10,289 nucleotides of DNA from Candidatus Dadabacteria bacterium (GTDB lineage: Bacteria > Desulfobacterota_D > UBA1144 > Nemesobacterales > UBA2774). The DNA is taken from positions 1 to 10,289 of the forward strand of contig JAGVLR010000268.1 of NCBI GenBank assembly GCA_020054175.1, in the 5' to 3' direction. Position numbers and translations under genes: made by a program. Shown here piece after piece: positions 6,278-10,289 of this stretch (positions within the stretch are counted from its first letter, which is position 1; the number at the start of each line of letters is the position of its first letter). The notes beneath the pieces were generated by a model, which was given only the letters and a program-made list of their open reading frames with translations, was not told the origin of the DNA and searched no databases.

Positions 6278-6321
6278 AATTTTATTCGGGAAATAACCCC
6301 GTGAGCCAAGTGGATAAAAGT

Positions 6322-7476
6322 ATGGACAGAGAGTACACGCTTTCGGTATACGATTCCATCGCGGCCCTCGACAGGGAGGAGTATAACGCGCTCATCGACA
6401 GGGAGAATCCGTTCCTCGAATATGAGTTTCTGGAATCGATGGAGATTTCGGGGTGCGTCGGGCCGCATACCACCTGGATGCCGAGGTATCTGGTGTTGAG
6501 AGACGGGAGCGCCATGGCCGGCGCGATAGTCGCTTACATAAGGTTCGATTCCTACGGCGAGTACATATTCGACTGGGAGTGGGTGAGGGCTTTCGAGAAC
6601 GCGCGCCTCAGATACTATCCCAAGCTCGTCGCCGCGATTCCCTTTACCCCGGCTACGGGCACGCGCATATCCGTTCATCCCGGATACCCGTTCGAGGAGT
6701 GCGCCGGGATTCTGGCGAGGGGGCTCGTGGAGCTTGCGGTGAGGGAACAATGTTCGTCTGTGCACGTGCTCTTTCTGACGGAAAGAGAGTGCTCGCTCCT
6801 GGAGCGGCTCGGGTTCCTTACGCGCCTTACACATCAATACCACTGGAAAAACAGGAACTATGGAAACTTCGAGGACTTTCTCTCGGACCTCCGCTCGGGG
6901 AGGAGAAAACAGATAAAGAAGGAGAGAATATCCCTTGAAGGATCGGGGCTCGAAATAAGGATCGTAGAAAAGGACGACATAAAGGAAGAGCATATAGACG
7001 CCGTATGGGACTTCTACATGGACACGCACTCGAGAAAATGGGGGAGCGCGTATCTCAACAGGGAATTTTTCGATCTAATGCTTGAGAAGTGCAGGCACCG
7101 CCTCGTTCTGGTGATGGCGAGAGGCGGTGGAAAGTGGGTGGGGGGAAGCTTCAACGTGGTTAAGAACAACAGGCTTTTCGGCCGTTACTGGGGCTCTGTC
7201 GAATCCTGGAGCAACCTCCATTTCGAGTGTTGTTTCTACAGTTTGATAGATTATTCTATAAATAAAGGGATCGACATTTTCGAGGCCGGTGCTCAAGGCG
7301 AGCATAAATTCCTGAGGGGCTTCGGGGCAGTTCCCACGTACAGCTCGCACCTGATTCTAAACGAGGCCGCCGGGCGCGCAATCAGCAGCTACCTCGACCA
7401 TGAGCGCGGGTATACGGAGGGCCTTATCGAGCAGTACAATCGGCAGTCGCCGCTCAAATATTTACACGAGGAGTAG
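6322..7476 (+). CDS. FemAB-related / COG3146-type acyltransferase (double GNAT fold)
   Basis: A 384-residue soluble protein of the FemAB-like COG3146/PF04339 family, often labelled GNAT N-acetyltransferase or peptidoglycan-biosynthesis protein. The two halves are each GNAT-like. Diagnostic stretches are NPFLEYEFLESME (29-41), YYPKLVAAIPFTPATGTR (98-115), NFEDFLSDLRSGRRKQIKKER (182-202), GRYWGS (287-292), LHFECCFYSLIDY (299-311) and FEAGAQGEHKFLRGF (320-334). The last is the strongest family signature. True FemABX enzymes transfer amino acids from tRNA onto peptidoglycan precursors. The COG3146 substrate is not established to my knowledge. I prefer the ATG at 6322 because the N-terminus then matches relatives beginning just before the xDSIAAL strand. 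An in-frame GTG at 6301 would add 7 residues. The gene runs in the same direction as clpS-clpA with a 95-bp gap and no terminator, so a link to protein N-end processing is possible but unproven. Confidence 0.9.
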   Translation: MDREYTLSVYDSIAALDREEYNALIDRENPFLEYEFLESMEISGCVGPHTTWMPRYLVLRDGSAMAGAIVAYIRFDSYGEYIFDWEWVRAFENARLRYYPKLVAAIPFTPATGTRISVHPGYPFEECAGILARGLVELAVREQCSSVHVLFLTERECSLLERLGFLTRLTHQYHWKNRNYGNFEDFLSDLRSGRRKQIKKERISLEGSGLEIRIVEKDDIKEEHIDAVWDFYMDTHSRKWGSAYLNREFFDLMLEKCRHRLVLVMARGGGKWVGGSFNVVKNNRLFGRYWGSVESWSNLHFECCFYSLIDYSINKGIDIFEAGAQGEHKFLRGFGAVPTYSSHLILNEAAGRAISSYLDHERGYTEGLIEQYNRQSPLKYLHEE

Positions 7477-7491
7477 AAAAACGAGGGCGGG

Positions 7492-7566
7492 ATGATTAAA
7501 TTTTTCAAAAGGCGGTTACGGTGCGCGAGACGTGGCAGAATTGAAAGACGCGACGCCGAGAGATAG
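7492..7566 (+). CDS. Possible 24-codon Arg-rich small ORF or leader upstream of clpS
   Basis: An ATG at 7492 opens a 24-codon frame ending in TAG at 7564-7566. A purine-rich stretch, GAGGGCGGG, ends directly before its ATG, with GAGG about 5 nt upstream. The peptide has nine Arg and two Lys among 24 residues, beginning MIKFFKRR. The stop is 5 nt before the clpS ATG, and clpS itself has only a weak purine stretch (GAGAG) in front of it, so ribosomes finishing this frame could reinitiate at clpS. It may be a coupling leader, a small basic protein, or chance. No homologue is recognised. Confidence 0.35.
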   Translation: MIKFFKRRLRCARRGRIERRDAER

Positions 7567-7571
7567 AAAAC

Positions 7572-7910
7572 ATGGCTGAAAGGAATATCAAACGGAGCGA
7601 CCGCGACGGGGAGCTTCTTACAGAAAGGCGGGCCAGGCTCAAGCGGCCCGACATGTACATGATAGTGCTCCTCAACGACGACTACACGCCGAGGGAATTC
7701 GTGGTGTGGGTGCTCATGAGGATTTTCTACAAGGGCCAGGAAGAATCGACGAGAATAATGCTCGAAGCGCACACAGCAGGCAGGAGCACGGTGGGCGTTT
7801 ATACTTATGACGTGGCTACCACCAAGATTGCGCAGGTGGATAAGCTGGCGAAGGAGTACGAGCATCCGCTCAAATGCATACTGGAAGTGGAAGGGGGAGG
7901 CGAATATTAA
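7572..7910 (+). CDS. clpS: ClpS adaptor protein (N-degron recognin for ClpA)
   Basis: A 112-residue cytoplasmic adaptor that binds N-degron substrates and delivers them to ClpAP. The core aligns with E. coli ClpS at a constant offset of one residue. N35-D36-D37 and T39 (the N-terminal-amine-binding loop), V44, M63, H67 (E. coli H66) and L100 of the recognition pocket can be placed, and the C-terminal HPLKCILE matches HPLLCTLE. The flexible N-terminal tail (1-25), which engages ClpA, is rich in Arg, Asp and Glu. Notable changes are R41 where E. coli has the gatekeeper M40 (motif NDDYTPREF) and A66 where E. coli has V65. TPREF reminds me of alphaproteobacterial ClpS2-type adaptors, which are reported to have narrower specificity. 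There is no in-frame alternative start upstream before a stop codon at 7542. The stop overlaps the clpA start (TAATG), so the two genes are translationally coupled. Confidence 0.95.
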   Translation: MAERNIKRSDRDGELLTERRARLKRPDMYMIVLLNDDYTPREFVVWVLMRIFYKGQEESTRIMLEAHTAGRSTVGVYTYDVATTKIAQVDKLAKEYEHPLKCILEVEGGGEY

Positions 7911-10147
7911 TGACACTTTCTAGGGAGCTTCAGGAAACGCTTAAAAGGTCTTACGAGCAGGCCAAAGAGAGGCGGCACGAATTCATCACGCTCGAGCACA
8001 TACTGCTGGAGCTGACATACGACACCGACGCCGCCGAGGTTCTTACGGGATGCGGTGTGGACCTCGAACGGCTTAGAACGAGTCTCGAGGACTTTATCGA
8101 CGAGAACATGCCTCCGGTAGATTCCGATTATTTGCCGGAGGCGCAGTATTCGGCGGGGAGCCACTACGTTCTCAGGCTCGCCGCCATGCACGCCGAGTCC
8201 GCAGAGAAGCAGCAGATAGACGGGGGGAATATACTCGTCGCCATGTTCAGGGTGGACGAGTCTCACGCCGTGTATCTTCTGAACGAGCAGGGCGTAAACA
8301 GGTACGATCTCGTGAGATACATATCGCACGGCGGCGCGGGGCACAGCCCGCAGGAAAAATCGACCAGCATCGCAAAGACGGACACGCAGACACAGGAAGG
8401 GGCGAAGGACCCGCTTTCGGAGTTCTGCACGAACCTCGTAAAAAAGGCGCGCGACGGGAAGCTCGACCCTCTCATAGGCCGCGAGTCGGAGATAGACCGC
8501 ACTATACACATACTCGCCCGGAGGCGTAAGAATAACCCGATATTCGTCGGCGACGCCGGCGTCGGGAAGACCGCCATAGCCGAGGGACTGGCCCTCCGAA
8601 TCGCCCAGAATGAAGTACCGAAGGCGCTCGAAGACACCTCGATTTATGCACTCGACATGGGCTCGCTTACGGCGGGGACGCGCTACAGGGGCGACTTCGA
8701 GGAGAGGCTGAAGTCCATCATAGACAACGTGAAAGGGGACGACAAAAAGATCCTTTTCATTGACGAAATACATACCGTCATAGGAGCGGGCGCCGTTTCC
8801 GGAGGGACTCTCGACGCGTCGAACATGCTCAAACCCACATTATCCAACGGCGAGATAAGGTGCATCGGCACGACGACGCTCAAGGAGTACAGGAGCGTTT
8901 TCGAGAAGGACCACGCGCTCGCACGGAGGTTCCAGAGGATAGACGTTTACGAGCCGAGCGAAGAGGAATGCGTGAAGATCCTCCACGGGCTTAAGAAACA
9001 CTACGAAGAGTTTCACGGCGTGAGGTATTCGACGCCTGCGTTAAAAGCTGCCGTCGAGCTTTCGGCGAAGTACATGAACGACAGGCGGCTCCCTGACAAA
9101 GCTATCGACCTCATCGACGAGGCCGGGGCGGCTGTGAAGCTCAGGAGTTACGACACGGGCGTAAAACAGGTTACGGTGAAGGACATAGAGGCGCTCGTAT
9201 CGAAGATAGCGAAGGTGCCGAGCCGGACTGTTAAGGTAGACGACAGGCACAGACTCATGACGCTCGCTTCGGATCTGAAGAAGGTTATATTCGGTCAGGA
9301 CGAGGCGGTGGAGAAGCTCGTGACGGCAATACAGATGTCGCGCTCGGGGCTCAGCGAGCCGGACAAGCCCGTCGGCAATTTCATGTTCGCGGGGCCGACC
9401 GGCGTCGGAAAGACCGAGCTTGCAAAACAGCTCGCCGAGGCGCTCGGGATCGGGTTCATACGGTTCGACATGAGCGAGTATATGGAAAAGCACACGGTAT
9501 CGAGGCTCATAGGGTCGCCCCCGGGATACGTCGGATACGACGAGGGCGGGCAGCTCACCGAGGCCGTTCACAAGAATCCGCACGCCGTTTTACTCTTGGA
9601 CGAGATAGAGAAGGCGCACGAGGATATTTATAATGTGCTGCTCCAGGTGATGGACCACGCGACGCTTACGGATTCGAATGGAAGAAAGGTCGACTTCAGG
9701 CAGATAGTGCTGATACTGACGACGAACACGGGCTCACGCGAGAGCAGCCAGAGGACCCTCGGCTTCGAGAAGGACGAGTTCGAGGATAAGAGCGTTCAGG
9801 CGATAGAGAGGTACTTCAGCCCAGAGTTCAGGAACAGGCTGAACGCCGTGCTCCATTTCAGCTCGCTCAGCAGGGAAGTCGTCGAGAAGATAGTCGACAA
9901 GATGATAGGGCAGCTCGCGGATAGGCTCAAGGTTAAGAAGGTATCTGTCGAGCTTACGCCGGGGGCAAGAGCTTTTATCGCCGAGAAGGGCTACGACAAG
10001 CTCTTGGGGGCGAGGCCCATACAGAGATTCATCGACAACGAGATCACTCAGAAGCTGACGCAGGAGATATTGTTCGGAAAACTGGCTTCAGGCGGGAGCG
10101 TAAGGATAACCGCTACGGACGGCGGACTCGGATTCGAGTTCGAATAA
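7910..10147 (+). CDS. clpA: ClpA, ATP-dependent Clp protease ATP-binding subunit
   Basis: A 745-residue HSP100 unfoldase close to the usual ClpA length (758 in E. coli). An N-domain (1-142) of double Clp repeats, the ClpS docking site, is followed by a linker. D1 has Walker A GDAGVGKT (214-221), pore loop GTRYRGDF (256-263), Walker B ILFIDE (281-286) and Arg fingers R339-R340. D2 has Walker A GPTGVGKT (495-502), pore loop GYVG (539-542), Walker B LLLDEIEK (561-568) and sensor-2 GARP (700-703). There is no ClpB/ClpC middle coiled coil between D1 and D2. The ClpP-docking loop reads TLGF (616-619) where E. coli ClpA has an IGL tripeptide, so partnership with ClpP is expected. The start is the ATG at 7910, overlapping the clpS stop, with GGGAGG 9 nt upstream. 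The in-frame ATG at 7874 lies inside clpS and gives a non-homologous extension. ClpP itself is not in the window. Confidence 0.97.
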   Translation: MTLSRELQETLKRSYEQAKERRHEFITLEHILLELTYDTDAAEVLTGCGVDLERLRTSLEDFIDENMPPVDSDYLPEAQYSAGSHYVLRLAAMHAESAEKQQIDGGNILVAMFRVDESHAVYLLNEQGVNRYDLVRYISHGGAGHSPQEKSTSIAKTDTQTQEGAKDPLSEFCTNLVKKARDGKLDPLIGRESEIDRTIHILARRRKNNPIFVGDAGVGKTAIAEGLALRIAQNEVPKALEDTSIYALDMGSLTAGTRYRGDFEERLKSIIDNVKGDDKKILFIDEIHTVIGAGAVSGGTLDASNMLKPTLSNGEIRCIGTTTLKEYRSVFEKDHALARRFQRIDVYEPSEEECVKILHGLKKHYEEFHGVRYSTPALKAAVELSAKYMNDRRLPDKAIDLIDEAGAAVKLRSYDTGVKQVTVKDIEALVSKIAKVPSRTVKVDDRHRLMTLASDLKKVIFGQDEAVEKLVTAIQMSRSGLSEPDKPVGNFMFAGPTGVGKTELAKQLAEALGIGFIRFDMSEYMEKHTVSRLIGSPPGYVGYDEGGQLTEAVHKNPHAVLLLDEIEKAHEDIYNVLLQVMDHATLTDSNGRKVDFRQIVLILTTNTGSRESSQRTLGFEKDEFEDKSVQAIERYFSPEFRNRLNAVLHFSSLSREVVEKIVDKMIGQLADRLKVKKVSVELTPGARAFIAEKGYDKLLGARPIQRFIDNEITQKLTQEILFGKLASGGSVRITATDGGLGFEFE

Positions 10148-10180
10148 AAGAAACTCCTCGGCGACCGGCAATTTCTGCAA

Positions 10181-10209
10181 TATAATTAAGTTCGGCAGCA
10201 TCCCGAACT
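10181..10209 (+). promoter_or_regulatory. Candidate -10 element and overlapping dyad before the last gene
   Basis: A consensus TATAAT (10181-10186) lies in the 84-bp gap after clpA. No convincing -35 is present at 16-18 nt. Directly downstream, AGTTCGG (10189-10195) and CCGAACT (10203-10209) form a perfect 7-bp inverted repeat with a 7-nt centre, covering the expected start point near 10193. That is a typical place for a repressor operator. No T-tract follows, so it is a poor intrinsic terminator for clpA. Confidence 0.3.
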
Positions 10210-10231
10210 GAACGAACAGAGGTTCACGCAC

Positions 10232-10289
10232 ATGCCGCGATTACATTACTTGCTCAGGAGGTTGTTATTTCTCTCCATAGCGTTCGGAA
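10232..10289 (+). CDS. N-terminus of a probable membrane protein, perhaps an Opp/Dpp-type ABC permease (3' end outside window)
   Basis: An ATG at 10232 with AGAGG 9 nt upstream opens a frame that stays open to the window edge (19 full codons). The peptide starts MPRLHYLLRRLLFLSIAFG: a short polar start, an Arg pair, then a hydrophobic helix. The pattern x-YLLRRLL-x-hydrophobic-FG is typical of the first membrane helix of DppB/OppB-type peptide ABC permeases. With so few residues this is a guess by pattern. Any membrane protein or signal anchor could look alike. Confidence 0.45.
   Translation, partial: MPRLHYLLRRLLFLSIAFG

Noticed and set aside
7874..7909. Upstream in-frame ATG for clpA
   Set aside because: It would add 12 residues not seen in ClpA proteins and lies within clpS. 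The ATG at 7910 has GGGAGG 9 nt upstream and matches the family N-terminus.
7677..7912. clpS-clpA as a defence or toxin system
   Set aside because: Both proteins carry all expected motifs of the housekeeping N-degron machinery, and no effector or mobile-element signature lies nearby.
7907..8773. 288-codon minus-strand frame opposite clpA
   Set aside because: It is antisense to the N-domain and first AAA+ module of clpA, which are clearly coding. It is compositionally a shadow.

Overview
The window is a GC-rich, densely packed stretch of bacterial chromosome. An HtrA/DegP protease with a signal peptide, an OmpA peptidoglycan-binding domain and a ClpS-ClpA pair all point to a Gram-negative bacterium. 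The genes use ATA (Ile) and AGG/AGA (Arg) codons heavily. That, with a Thi4-type thiazole synthase, would fit a deep-branching lineage such as Desulfobacterota, Dadabacteria or Nitrospinae-like groups, but this placement is a low-confidence inference. I see no insertion sequence, prophage, CRISPR array, tRNA or rRNA.

Left edge (1-233): the 3' end of a Thi4-family thiazole synthase gene on the plus strand, closed by a very strong intrinsic terminator. Left half (234-6178): six genes, all on the minus strand. In transcription order from the right they are an OmpA-domain membrane protein and a VOC-fold protein (15-18 nt apart), then an FAD-dependent monooxygenase behind its own candidate promoter, then a 232-bp gap, then an htrA - ridA - DUF6775-like gene cluster. 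In that cluster htrA and ridA overlap by 14 bp and the third gene follows after 42 bp. The Thi4 gene and this cluster converge on the terminator hairpin.

Right half (6179-10289): a divergent intergenic region with promoter-like sequences facing both ways and a dyad between them. It is followed on the plus strand by a FemAB/COG3146-type (double GNAT fold) transferase, a possible 24-codon Arg-rich ORF, clpS, clpA (TAATG overlap with clpS) and the first 19 codons of a probable membrane protein, perhaps an Opp/Dpp-type ABC permease.

Two themes stand out. One is protein quality control: periplasmic HtrA on one side and the cytoplasmic ClpS-ClpA N-degron machinery on the other. The second is cell-envelope biology: a peptidoglycan-binding protein anchored by a C-terminal membrane helix and a FemAB-like transferase. 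The most interesting points are the FemAB-like transferase beside clpS-clpA, the small basic ORF that may couple into clpS, the Arg at the ClpS gatekeeper position, and the unusual order of domains in the OmpA-family protein.
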